Assembly: GCF_013363975.1 (NCBI RefSeq)
Contig: NZ_JABWGN010000007.1
Span: 487,021 to 551,020, forward strand
DNA: 64,000 nucleotides
Reading direction: 5' to 3'
Origin: Nonomuraea montanisoli
GTDB taxonomy: Bacteria; Actinomycetota; Actinomycetes; Streptosporangiales; Streptosporangiaceae
This document shows positions 26,731-35,684 of the stretch, in pieces; position 1 is the first letter of the stretch; every line of letters begins with the position of its first letter. The position numbers and the translations under genes are program-made. The notes under the pieces were generated by a model. That model had not been told where the DNA came from and made no database searches. It saw only the letters and a program-made list of their open reading frames with translations.

Positions 26731-27063
26731 ATGACTAAGGAAGGCGTGAGCGAGGCGGTCCTCTCCGCGCTTGCTGACCTCGACCACGCTTTCGATGCGG
26801 CACTCTCTGCGATCAATGCGGATCCCGACCACAACCGGGCGTACAGCGGTGCGACGGAACTGGTGGAGACGCTGAGGCGGCTGTTCGAGGCTTCCGCGGA
26901 CCAGCGTGCCATGGCGGCGGCCCGCATCTTCGAGCAGGAACGCATGTCGCTGGCCGGCCTGGCTGACCGCATCGGAGTGTCGAAGGCGCGAGCAGCGCAG
27001 CTCATCAAGACCGCGAAAGACGCCAACGAGCAACGCGGGAACGCGACGGAGGGGAACTTTTGA
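26731..27063 (+). CDS. Sigma-like helix-turn-helix regulator
   Basis: 110 residues. An alpha-helical N-terminus is followed by a C-terminal HTH, MSLAGLADRIGVSKARAAQL. A second protein of the same architecture is encoded at 28819-29124. Divergent from the transfer block and next to its palindrome, so it is a candidate repressor of that promoter. Its TGA overlaps the TTG of the next gene. Confidence 0.7.
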   Translation: MTKEGVSEAVLSALADLDHAFDAALSAINADPDHNRAYSGATELVETLRRLFEASADQRAMAAARIFEQERMSLAGLADRIGVSKARAAQLIKTAKDANEQRGNATEGNF

Positions 27064-27611
27064 ACGAGCGGACAGAGGTCATCGTCGAGGTCTGGCCGGT
27101 CTCCGCTGACGAGGCCGGCCTATGGCTGATCAGCGGGACCGACGCATGGCGTTCCGAGGCGATCCGGAAGGACAGCGATCCCCACACGGCCGTCACGGAA
27201 CTCCTGAAGGCGAACGACACCTCGGAGGGGGTCAAGCTCCTGCACTCCACGTCCTGGCGCGCGGAGGAGACCGCCGTGATCCTCACGTACGTGGCGGTGA
27301 TCGGCTGCGGCGCGTTCGTGCGGGACAAGTGGCAGAAGGCCGCTCCGATCAGCCCGGTCCTCCCGGACGCGGTCGGCAAGCCGATCACGGTCGAGGCGAC
27401 GGAGGCCCCGATCCCGCGGTACATCGACGTGCTCATGCACGGGCTGCGGCACCTGAGCTTCCTGCTGCAGACGGACTCCGCGGCGCGCTCGGCGCTCTGT
27501 GGCAAGTGGCCGGATCACCTCGCGCTGTTCCGTCCCGCACTGGCCGGCATGTACGACCACGAGCACGGCGAGGAGCCGATCACGCTTCCCGAGGGAGTCG
27601 AGGCGCGTTAG
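27060..27611 (+). CDS. Uncharacterised protein coupled to the HTH regulator
   Basis: 183 residues from a TTG overlapping the upstream stop. No known domain recognised. It is mainly alpha-helical with a hydrophobic segment near residues 70-88 (ETAVILTYVAVIGCGAFV). Coupling to the regulator suggests a shared function. Codon use is normal for the window. Confidence 0.6.
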   Translation: MNERTEVIVEVWPVSADEAGLWLISGTDAWRSEAIRKDSDPHTAVTELLKANDTSEGVKLLHSTSWRAEETAVILTYVAVIGCGAFVRDKWQKAAPISPVLPDAVGKPITVEATEAPIPRYIDVLMHGLRHLSFLLQTDSAARSALCGKWPDHLALFRPALAGMYDHEHGEEPITLPEGVEAR

Positions 27612-27670
27612 CCCGGCGCCTGGCGGCTCCGCGTACGTGGGGGAGTGGGCTGCAACTGGCTCGAACGTCG

Positions 27671-27699
27671 TCTGCTCCCCGCGCACGTGGGGATGTTCC
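27671..27699 (+). repeat. Isolated CRISPR repeat
   Basis: Begins CTGCTCCCCGCGCACGTGGG and continues GATGTTCCG, matching the 29-bp repeat in array 4 orientation with four substitutions. No second repeat at 61-bp spacing. It is a lone repeat inside the AICE core. Confidence 0.65.
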
Positions 27700-27747
27700 G
27701 TTGGCGATACCGCGTCCAGATCCGGATCGCGTGCAGGAGGGGAACGA

Positions 27748-28068
27748 GTGGTAGAACAATCTCGCGATCGGCTTCATCGGCAGCAGCGGGCCGTCAAGGT
27801 GCTGGAGCAGCTTCTCGGGCGCGTCGCCAACGAGAAGCTGCCGGTGATCAGTTGGAGCATCGCCGGCAGTGCTGCTCAGCCGGCCCTGATCGGGCGGTGC
27901 GACGCCGAGAACGCCACTGACCGTCGTAACGACTTCGAGGCGTGGCGGGAGGCTCTCGCGGCCAGTGCCCTTCCGGACGAGGCGGACAGTGAAGGCCGGA
28001 TCAGGTTGCGGGCCTCGGTAGAGGACACCTTCGAGGCGATCACCGTCGTCCTCGTTGCGGACGTCTAG
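27748..28068 (+). CDS. Uncharacterised 106-residue protein
   Basis: GTG 27748 follows AGGAGGGG. The sequence (VLEQLLGRVANEKLPVISWS near the start) is a single compact domain with no family I recognise. Similar small acidic proteins occur beside regulators in actinomycete mobile DNA. Confidence 0.55.
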   Translation: MVEQSRDRLHRQQRAVKVLEQLLGRVANEKLPVISWSIAGSAAQPALIGRCDAENATDRRNDFEAWREALAASALPDEADSEGRIRLRASVEDTFEAITVVLVADV

Positions 28069-28186
28069 CCCGGAGGCGGGGCGTTCCCAGGGTGGGGGAG
28101 AGGGTCGTTCGCCACAAAACGATCTTGGACACCCTCGTTACTCGGCTCCGCAGGCACCCCTTGGACCACACCACCAGGAGGGACCA

Positions 28187-28576
28187 GTGTCATACCCACA
28201 ACTGCTCACCCCCGAGGAGAAGCTCGCCGACGCGAAGCAGCTATTGAGCCTCCCGCGTATCGTCGTGATCTGCGGCTCCACCCGCTTCATGACCGAGATG
28301 AACGAGGCCGATCTGCGGGAGACTAAAGCCGGAAAGATTGTCGTCAAACCGGGTTGTGACATGAAGTCGCCGCACGAACTTTGGTCCGATCCTGTCGAGG
28401 CCGAGGCGCTGAAGGTTCGACTCGACGATCTGCACCGGGCGAAGATCCGGCTCGCTGATGAGGTACTCGTAGTCGGCGACTACATCGGAGACAGCACCCG
28501 AGCCGAAATCGCCTACGCGCGGTCGCTGGGCAGGCCCGTGCGGTTCACGCACCCCGAAGTCGACCCTGACGCCTGA
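28187..28576 (+). CDS. Nucleoside 2-deoxyribosyltransferase-like/DUF4406 protein
   Basis: 129 residues from GTG 28187 after AGGAGGG. The motif RIVVICGSTRF and the later LADEVLVVGDYIGDSTRAEIAYA fit the Rossmann-like nucleoside deoxyribosyltransferase superfamily, as in phage- and plasmid-borne members. Could modify nucleotides or bind ADP-ribose-like ligands. Stands alone. Confidence 0.65.
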   Translation: MSYPQLLTPEEKLADAKQLLSLPRIVVICGSTRFMTEMNEADLRETKAGKIVVKPGCDMKSPHELWSDPVEAEALKVRLDDLHRAKIRLADEVLVVGDYIGDSTRAEIAYARSLGRPVRFTHPEVDPDA

Positions 28577-28818
28577 CCGCCCGCTGCCACCGCGACAACC
28601 AGGGCCGGCAGTCCGCCGCTTGACCGTCTCGCGGTGGCTTTGGCCGCCGCCCATCCCACACCCTCCGCGGACATCCCTTGGAATTGATCATCTAGTTCCG
28701 GTCAGCCGCACAATCCGCGGAACCGCGCTATCGCCGATGCTGGCTACTCGGAGCGGGTTCGCGCGGCTGGACAGTCCCGCCGCGCTTTTCCGCAGTATGC
28801 CGCGGTTCCCAGTGTGAG

Positions 28819-29124
28819 TCAGCGGTTGCGTGCGGCTTTGAGTAGCTGATCGGCGCGAGCCTTCGAGATCCCCAGTTTCGTCGCCAGCGCCGCCAAGGAG
28901 AGAGCCTCTGCGTCGTGAATCTGTGCCGCCACCCTTGCGCGGGTCAGCGCGGCGTCGTCCGCCATCTTGCGAAGGTCGTCTGCCAGGCGTGTGGCTTGAA
29001 TGAACGCCTGCTGGAGGTCGGGCATGCTCTGGAGGGTCAGGGTGACGTCCTCATAGATTCGCCTCATGGCGCTGAGCTCGGCGTCCGGTCCGGCCGGCTG
29101 GTCTGTGGTGTCGTTCGCAGCCAT
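28819..29124 (-). CDS. Sigma-like helix-turn-helix protein, paralogue of 26731
   Basis: 101 residues from ATG 29124 with GAGAGG upstream. A helical N-terminus (MPDLQQAFIQATRLADDL) and C-terminal HTH LSLAALATKLGISKARADQL mirror the gene at 26731. The two may compete for operators. Confidence 0.7.
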   Translation of the reverse strand: MAANDTTDQPAGPDAELSAMRRIYEDVTLTLQSMPDLQQAFIQATRLADDLRKMADDAALTRARVAAQIHDAEALSLAALATKLGISKARADQLLKAARNR

Positions 29125-29195
29125 GGATGCCTCTCGGTTGCGTGGCGGGCGACAGTGCAACGTGCATGAGTGGACGTGGGGGGGGCCGCGGCACT

Positions 29196-29561
29196 TCATC
29201 TGGCGAGTTTTTCGATCTGGCTGGCGGCGTTGTGGTCGAGGGCGTATGTCCAGTGGTCTCGCCCGCGGCCCCAGGTGAAGATCCACCGGTCGCTCCGTAG
29301 CGAGGCCCGCACGTGCAAGGGGCCCCGTGCTCTCGGGAGCTCCACGAACGGCTCGCCGCCGCGAGGCAGCTCCACCGAAACCGCCAGGCCGGCCCACCGC
29401 AGGTCCCACGCCAGCCGAACCAGGTGGACGTATTGCTCCTGAATGTGGTTGGGCGGCGTCGTGGCTCCACCGTGTGCCCTCGCCCCGTGATCACGCGGCG
29501 TCCTGGTGAGGCTTCGAGCCCGAGAGCTCTTCCTCCCGTGAGGGCGAATGGCTCCGAGCAT
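29196..29561 (-). CDS. Uncharacterised protein, start uncertain
   Basis: Up to 143 residues are open (to 29627); the part after residue 60 looks genuine (WDLRWAGLAVSVELPRGGEP, WIFTWGRGRDHWTYALDHNA). I give ATG 29561 but the true start may be internal, since the 5' part overlaps the gene ending at 29491. No function recognised; it is often found downstream of small regulatory genes in actinomycetes. Confidence 0.4.
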   Translation of the reverse strand: MLGAIRPHGRKSSRARSLTRTPRDHGARAHGGATTPPNHIQEQYVHLVRLAWDLRWAGLAVSVELPRGGEPFVELPRARGPLHVRASLRSDRWIFTWGRGRDHWTYALDHNAASQIEKLAR

Positions 29562-29760
29562 GCGCGAGAACAAGGTCATCCCAGACGGCGCGTGCATGGC
29601 GGTAAAGCCCTCTTCCGGTCTCTTCATAATTCCGTCCTGTGCGGCGGAGGACGAGAAACAGCCCTCCTTGGCAAACCCACTCGTACGCCCCGCAGCACGA
29701 GGTCTCCGTGACTCGGATGCTGCTGCTCCGAGCGCTCTGAAATGGCTCCCAGGCGGTCAT
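29491..29760 (-). CDS. Uncharacterised 89-residue protein
   Basis: ATG 29760 behind GGGAGG and overlapping the stop of the preceding gene (ATGA). Contains YEWVCQGGLFLVLRRT and YEETGRGLYRHA, a pattern I associate with small proteins next to regulators in streptomycete-type genomes, without known function. Confidence 0.55.
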   Translation of the reverse strand: MTAWEPFQSARSSSIRVTETSCCGAYEWVCQGGLFLVLRRTGRNYEETGRGLYRHARAVWDDLVLAHARSHSPSREEELSGSKPHQDAA

Positions 29761-30005
29761 CGCGGCCTCCCTGCCGTGGGGAGGTAGTGGCTGCGATGGC
29801 TCCACAGCCACCCGCGCTCGCGTACAAGCCGCGTCGACGTTCCGGCGGTGAGCTGAGTGTTCATGGCGGCGACGGCCTCCGTGGACGCCGATGCCTTCCT
29901 TGGGACCTTGGCGTTCCAGTGGCCGGCAGGGGAGCGTCCGAACGATGGGCGCCTGGACGTGCTGCATCCGTCCTGGCCAACGAGCCGATCAAGAATGTCG
30001 GTCAT
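29757..30005 (-). CDS. Uncharacterised 82-residue protein
   Basis: ATG 30005; starts MTDILDRLVGQDGCS. Overlaps the next gene by ATGA, so it is probably the first cistron of a short leftward operon divergent from the GntR gene at 30145. No domain recognised. Confidence 0.45.
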   Translation of the reverse strand: MTDILDRLVGQDGCSTSRRPSFGRSPAGHWNAKVPRKASASTEAVAAMNTQLTAGTSTRLVRERGWLWSHRSHYLPTAGRPR

Positions 30006-30144
30006 GCGTTCGTGATCTCCCGTCTTGCGCTTGCGGAGGTGGGCTGAGTCAAAAACCATTTGCTGGCAGGGTTTCCCCAGGTTACGTCTAGGGCCTCATG
30101 GCCACAAGGCCCATGGCAACATGGCCCCATGAGACTCATGTGTT

Positions 30145-30600
30145 GTGATCGACTACAGCTCCGGGGTGCCGCTGAACCGGCAGGTCGCGAACGCGATTCG
30201 CGCGGACATCACTTCGGGCCGGTACCGCCCAGGTGCGTGGCTGCCTTCGGAGTCCCAGCTCGCGCAGATCTACGACGTCGGTCGGGACACCGTTCGCGAT
30301 GCCCTGGCGTTGCTGCGGGCCGAGGGGCGCATCACGACAGTGCGCAAGCGGGGATCGCTCGTGGTCGGTGAGCCGGACCGGGAGCCGTACGAAGTGCCGG
30401 CGGGCGCGCGAGTGGTGACGCGCATGCCTACACCGGAGGAACGGCGAGACCTGGCCACGTCGGAGGAACTGCGCGAGTTCGGGGGAGTCCCTGAGGGGGT
30501 GCCGGTCTTCGAGGTCATGCCAGGCCCGCGTAAGCATCGCAGGATACTGCGCGGAGATCGCGTCGAGTTGGTCTTCAACCACTCCTCGCCCGACGAATGA
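30145..30600 (+). CDS. GntR-type winged-helix regulator
   Basis: 151 residues from GTG 30145. The N-terminal 75 residues are a GntR winged helix (PLNRQVANAIRADITSGRYR then LPSESQLAQIYDVGRDTVRD). The C-terminal effector domain is short. AICEs usually carry such a repressor (KorSA-like). Just upstream lie overlapping ATGGCC and ATGAG/CTCAT inverted repeats (30085-30140) that could be its operators. Confidence 0.8.
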   Translation: MIDYSSGVPLNRQVANAIRADITSGRYRPGAWLPSESQLAQIYDVGRDTVRDALALLRAEGRITTVRKRGSLVVGEPDREPYEVPAGARVVTRMPTPEERRDLATSEELREFGGVPEGVPVFEVMPGPRKHRRILRGDRVELVFNHSSPDE

Positions 30601-30618
30601 CCTGAAAGCGGCTACGGC

Positions 30619-30733
30619 ATTCTGCGTGGAACTGCGGGATTCTGCGGTTGCCCTGTCGCGGGTTTCAGGGCGGCCTGCTGACTTGCTGTGTCTCCTCTAT
30701 GGAGGGCATCCTGCGGATAACGTGCATTCTGCG
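30619..30733. repeat. Four ATTCTGCG-type direct repeats
   Basis: ATTCTGCG at 30619, 30639 and 30726 and ATCCTGCG at 30708, in two pairs spaced about 18-20 bp, between the GntR gene and CRISPR array 3. Iteron-like; function unknown. Confidence 0.4.
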
Positions 30734-30783
30734 GCCTGTTCGTCATTGCCAACTGGGTTGATCCGGTCCAGGTTGGTGCGGTC

Positions 30784-32509
30784 GGGACCATCCCCGCGGG
30801 AACACCTCCTTAAAGCGGAGCAGTGCTGGCGGACTGGGGATCATCCCCGCGGGCGCGGGGAGCACGACGAGCACAGCGAGCCGGTGGGGACGGTGGCGGG
30901 ACCATCCCCGCGTGCGCGGGGAGCACGAGATGGTCCGCAACGCCAAGACCCCTGAGGAGGGACCATCCCCGCGTGCGCGGGGAGCACACTTTGAGATGAT
31001 GACATCGGTGGTATGTGTCGGGACCAACCCCGCGTGCACGGGGAGCGCTTGCGGGGCGTTTACGGCGGTTCGCACGTGCCAGGACCATCCCCGCGTGCGC
31101 GGGGAGCACGCCTTGAGAAGCGCCATGTCCGCGGCGTAGCGGGGACCATCCCCGCGTGCACGGGGAGCACCCGTGGTCCCGTGGCGGCCGTCACTTGCGG
31201 TGGGGACCATCCCCGCGTGCGCGGGGAGCACAAATTCGCCCGCCCATGGCTGATCGAGAGCAAGGGACCATCCCCGCGTGCGCGGGGAGCACCTCCTACG
31301 TATCTGACCAAGGACCCGGTGCTGGGGACCATCCCCGCGTGCGCGGGGAGCACGCGCAGACCTGCTCACCCCAGTGCCCCAGCTCGGGACCATCCCCGCG
31401 TGCGCGGGGAGCACCCTTCGCTAACCAACCAATGAGGATGAGACAGGGGACCATCCCCGCGTGCGCGGGGAGCACCAGTGACAAGGTCGTTCGTTGCCCG
31501 GTGCGTAGGGCCCATCCCCGCGTGCGCGGGGAGCACTCCAGCGACCGCGCCTGGAAGTCCGGGTAGCGGGGACCATCCCCGCGTGCGCGGGGAGCACGCG
31601 CAGACCTGCTCACCCCAGTGCCCCAGCTCGGGACCATCCCCGCGTGCGCGGGGAGCACGCGACGTCACACCTCTGGCAGTGGTCGCCGACGGGACCATCC
31701 CCGCGTGCGCGGGGAGCACAAGCGGCTGCTCGGCCCGGTCTGGGCCGAGATGGGACCATCCCCGCGTGCGCGGGGAGCACCGCGCGGGGGTCCCTGAGGA
31801 GGGACCGAAGGGGGGACCATCCCCGCGTGCGCGGGGAGCACGGCCATTTTGTCTACTCGGACGAAATGTACAGGGGACCATCCCCGCGTGCGCGGGGAGC
31901 ACACCTTCAGCGGAGACAGGCTGCGGCTGGCACAGGGACCATCCCCGCGTGCGCGGGGAGCACCCCTGTTCGGTTGTGGGGTGGCCCGTCCGGCGGGACC
32001 ATCCCCGCGTGCGCGGGGAGCACCTGGAGTGGTCCGACCTGGCCGGCGGCTTCCCGGGACCATCCCCGCGTGCGCGGGGAGCACGCCGCCTGCATGACGG
32101 CCAACTGCTCCGTGTCGGGACCATCCCCGCGTGCGCGGGGAGCACCGGTCCTCAGCATCCCTGATTCGCTTGGCAGCGGGACCATCCCCGCGTGCGCGGG
32201 GAGCACTCCGTTCGGCTCGGCGGTCATCTCGTGGTTGAGGGACCATCCCCGCGTGCGCGGGGAGCACCGGGTCTCCACTGCTCGTGCAGTCCGGGCCGTG
32301 GGACCATCCCCGCGTGCGCTGGGAGCACTGACGGCCAGGGCGGCCACGGGATCAGCCGCCGGGACCATCCCCGCGTGCGCGGGGAGCACGGATCCATGCC
32401 GGGCACGGGGACGAGCGCGCCGGGACCATCCCCGCGTGCGCGGGGAGCACGGCTTCGTACCGGAACAGCGCGCGCCAGTCGGGACCATCCCCGCGTGCGC
32501 GGGGAGCAC
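30784..32509 (-). CRISPR. CRISPR array 3 (type I-E), 29 repeats (first partial), 28 spacers
   Basis: Repeats as in array 1 every 61 bp (two spacers near the leader are 31 and 30 bp). The trailer end is decayed: a broken repeat at 30784, then a repeat at 30837 with the array-2-type centre GCGGGCGCGG. Repeats at 31020, 31508 and 32300 carry substitutions. The spacer after 31353 recurs exactly at 31598-31629. The leader is at the right, immediately before the divergent cas operon. Confidence 0.97.
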
Positions 32510-32759
32510 ACTGCCTGACCTGGGACGTTACCCAGGTGAAGTGCCGATTCGAAGCACTTTCAAAGATTCGGACATATGTCACTCCAATCCCATCTGTCGT
32601 CGAATCTATCTGTAGACATTGGTCGCCATCGGCACCATCGATGCGGTCATATGTATTTATTTCAGACAGGAAGCATTTTGTGTAACGCTGAAAACCTCCG
32701 CAAGGGCGTTATGGAAATGAATCCCGTGGTTCCTGCGTCTTCGGTGGTAGTGGTCTTTA
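32510..32759. promoter_or_regulatory. Array 3 leader and divergent cas promoter region
   Basis: Starts ACTGCCTGACCTGGGACG and holds GAAGCACTTTCAAAGATTCG followed by GACAT, the leader blocks shared with arrays 1 and 2. The remaining AT-rich DNA to 32759 must contain the rightward promoter of cas3. Confidence 0.7.
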
Positions 32760-35684
32760 ATGGTGGCCATGCTCGATGGGGAGCTCTTCCCGCGCTGGTC
32801 GATTGGGGGCCTCTCGGCTGCTGCGCGTACGGTGTGGGCGAAACACGATGCCGCCACTGACGGATGGTTGCCATTGTGGCGGCACCTGCCTGACAGCGGC
32901 GCGGTGGCGGGGCTCCTTTGGGATCGCTGGTTGCCATCTCAGGTGCAGCGTGTGATCGCGGAGGCACTGCCGGGTGGTCTAGATGACGGGCGGCGCCTGG
33001 CTATCTGGCTGGCGATCACACACGACATAGGCAAGGCCACCCCGGCGTTCGCGTGCCAGGTGGAGACGCTCGCTGACAGGATGCGTGCTGCCGGCCTCGA
33101 CATGCCGCCGTACAAGCAACTGCTTGATCGTAAGCTCGCTCCTCATGGTCTGGCCGGTCAGGCGCTTCTGTGTGACTGGCTGATGGAACGTTATGGGTGG
33201 ACGCGTTCGGCTACCGCACAGTTCGCGATCATCGCCGGTGGTCATCACGGGGTGCCGCCCACCCACCAGGACATTCGTGAGTTGAACGTTCGCCCCCAGT
33301 TGTTGCGCACGCCTGGCTGTGCCTCTCTCTGGCGAGATGTGCAGTGGGAGCTGTTGGACCTGTGCGCCGAGACCAGCGGGGTAAAGGAGAGGCTGGTTGC
33401 CTGGCAGGGGGTGAAGCTCCCCCAGCCGGCCCAAGTACTGCTCAGCGGCCTCGTCATCGTCGCGGACTGGATCGCGAGCAACCCCGATCTGTTTCCGTAC
33501 TTTCCCGAAGCCCAAAGGCAGGGCGAGCGGCAGCGGGTCGAAGCGGCATGGCGCGGCCTCGAACTTCCTGCCCCTTGGCGGCCTGGCGAGCCGCAAGGGG
33601 AGCCGGACGAGCTGTTTCTCGATCGTTTCTCGCTCCCTCGCGGAGCGCGTATCCGCCCGGTGCAGGAGCGCGCCGTCGCCTTGGCTCGGAGCATGTCATC
33701 TCCTGGACTGATGGTGATCGAGGCACCGATGGGCGAGGGGAAGACGGAAGCCGCGCTCGCAGTCGCCGAGATCTTCGCCGCGCGCTCTGGGGCGGGCGGC
33801 TGCTTCGTCGCCCTGCCGTCCATGGCGACCAGTAACGGGATGTTCCCGCGGATGCTCGAGTGGCTTGAGCGTGTGCCCGATGTGCGCCTTGGTCAGGGGC
33901 CGCGGTCCGTATTGCTGGCGCACTCCAAGGCGGCGCTGAACGAGGACTATTCGGCGCTGATGCGTGCCGGGCGGCGCGAGATCCGCGGAGTGGAAACAGA
34001 CGGTTCGGGGAATGAGTGGCGCCCCCGCGTGGACCGCGCGATGGGCTCCGCCGAACTGATCGCGCATCAATGGCTACGAGGCAGGAAGAAGGGCATGCTG
34101 GCGTCCTTCGTGGTGGGGACGGTCGACCAGCTGCTGTTCATGGGGCTGAAGAGCCGGCACCTGGCGCTGCGACATCTCGCGTTGTCGGGCAAGGTGGTCG
34201 TCATCGACGAGGCGCACGCCTACGACGCTTACATGAACTCCTACCTGGATCGGGTGTTGTCGTGGCTGGGCGCGTACCGGGTTCCGGCGGTCGTGCTGTC
34301 GGCGACCCTGCCCACGAGGAGGCGCCGCGAACTCGCGCAGGCATACGCGGGGGCTGGCGCCGACGGCGAGGGCCTGGCCGACGTGGAGAACGCGTCCGGC
34401 TATCCGCTGCTGACTGCGGTCGAATTCGATCGTCCGGCAACGGTGGAGGTTGTCGCCGCCTCCGGACGAGAGACTGAAGTCCATGTCGAGCGCTTGAACG
34501 ACGATCTGACCACACTCGGCGACATGTTGGAGCGGGAACTGGCCGATGGTGGCTGTGCGCTGGTCGTGCGTAACACCGTCGGTCGTGTAATGGAGACATC
34601 GGCATATCTGCGAGACCGCTTCGGTCATGACTCAGTCAGTGTGACGCATGCGCGGTTTATCGATCTGGACCGAGCAGAAAAAGACGCCGATCTTCTAAAG
34701 AGGTTCGGCCCTCCAGAGAAAAGCACGGGTCGCCCAGTCGGTCGTCATATCGTTGTCGCCAGCCAAGTGGCGGAACAATCGCTCGACATCGACTTTGACC
34801 TACTGGTGTCAGACCTGTGTCCGATCGACCTGTTGCTGCAACGCATGGGCCGCTTGCACCGGCATCAGCGGGGTGAAGGCCAAAGCGACCGTCCACCGCG
34901 GCTGCGCTCGGCGCGCTGCTTCGTCACGGGAGCTGACTGGACTAGGGCTCCCGTCGACCCCGTGCGTGGGTCGGTGCTGATCTACCGCCGGCACGCGCTG
35001 CTGCGATCCGCTGCGGTGCTGGAGCCGTACCTGTCGGGGACCGCCACAAGTGGGCATGTCGTGCGCCTGCCGCAGGACATCAGCCCGCTCGTCCAGGACG
35101 CCTACGGTTCTGCACCAGTCGGCCCGCCTCAGTGGCAGGAGGCCATGGAGCAGGCGCGCCAGGCGCACGAGCTGCATCAAGCGCAGCAGGACAACAGGGC
35201 ACGAGACTTCCAGATCAACGCGGCAGGCAAACCCGGACGAGCGGTCATCGGCTGGGTTGATGCGGGAATCGGCGACGCCGACGACACCCGTCGTGGCCGG
35301 GCACAGGTCCGTGACAGCCGCGAGTGCCTAGAGGTGCTTGTCGTGCAGCGCAGGAGCGACGGCACGCTGGCCACGCTGCCCTGGCTGGACAAGGGACGAG
35401 GCGGGCTTGAGCTGCCCACCGACACGCCACCTGAGCCCAAGCTTGCACGCATTGTCGCCGGATGCGGCTTGCGGCTGCCCTTCCACATCTCCCTGCCCGG
35501 AGTCATAGACCAGGCGATCGATGAACTGGAGCAGAACTACGTGGCGGCGTGGCAGTCCAAGGAAAGTCACTGGCTGGCCGGCGAACTGATCCTTGTCCTG
35601 GACGAAAACTGTCGGAGCCGCCTGGCAGGCTACGACCTGCGCTACACCCCAACCGATGGCCTGGAGGTGGTTCGTGCTGAGTGA
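32760..35684 (+). CDS. cas3: Cas3 helicase-nuclease (type I-E)
   Basis: 974 residues. Nicks and processively degrades target DNA after Cascade binding. N-terminal HD nuclease: THDIGK (His88, Asp89). SF2 helicase: Walker A PMGEGKT (Lys about 328), DEAH box at about 483-486, and a late QRMGRLHRH motif VI. Length and order of domains are normal for a fused HD-helicase. The ATG at 32760 opens an operon in which every gene overlaps the next. Confidence 0.96.
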   Translation: MVAMLDGELFPRWSIGGLSAAARTVWAKHDAATDGWLPLWRHLPDSGAVAGLLWDRWLPSQVQRVIAEALPGGLDDGRRLAIWLAITHDIGKATPAFACQVETLADRMRAAGLDMPPYKQLLDRKLAPHGLAGQALLCDWLMERYGWTRSATAQFAIIAGGHHGVPPTHQDIRELNVRPQLLRTPGCASLWRDVQWELLDLCAETSGVKERLVAWQGVKLPQPAQVLLSGLVIVADWIASNPDLFPYFPEAQRQGERQRVEAAWRGLELPAPWRPGEPQGEPDELFLDRFSLPRGARIRPVQERAVALARSMSSPGLMVIEAPMGEGKTEAALAVAEIFAARSGAGGCFVALPSMATSNGMFPRMLEWLERVPDVRLGQGPRSVLLAHSKAALNEDYSALMRAGRREIRGVETDGSGNEWRPRVDRAMGSAELIAHQWLRGRKKGMLASFVVGTVDQLLFMGLKSRHLALRHLALSGKVVVIDEAHAYDAYMNSYLDRVLSWLGAYRVPAVVLSATLPTRRRRELAQAYAGAGADGEGLADVENASGYPLLTAVEFDRPATVEVVAASGRETEVHVERLNDDLTTLGDMLERELADGGCALVVRNTVGRVMETSAYLRDRFGHDSVSVTHARFIDLDRAEKDADLLKRFGPPEKSTGRPVGRHIVVASQVAEQSLDIDFDLLVSDLCPIDLLLQRMGRLHRHQRGEGQSDRPPRLRSARCFVTGADWTRAPVDPVRGSVLIYRRHALLRSAAVLEPYLSGTATSGHVVRLPQDISPLVQDAYGSAPVGPPQWQEAMEQARQAHELHQAQQDNRARDFQINAAGKPGRAVIGWVDAGIGDADDTRRGRAQVRDSRECLEVLVVQRRSDGTLATLPWLDKGRGGLELPTDTPPEPKLARIVAGCGLRLPFHISLPGVIDQAIDELEQNYVAAWQSKESHWLAGELILVLDENCRSRLAGYDLRYTPTDGLEVVRAE

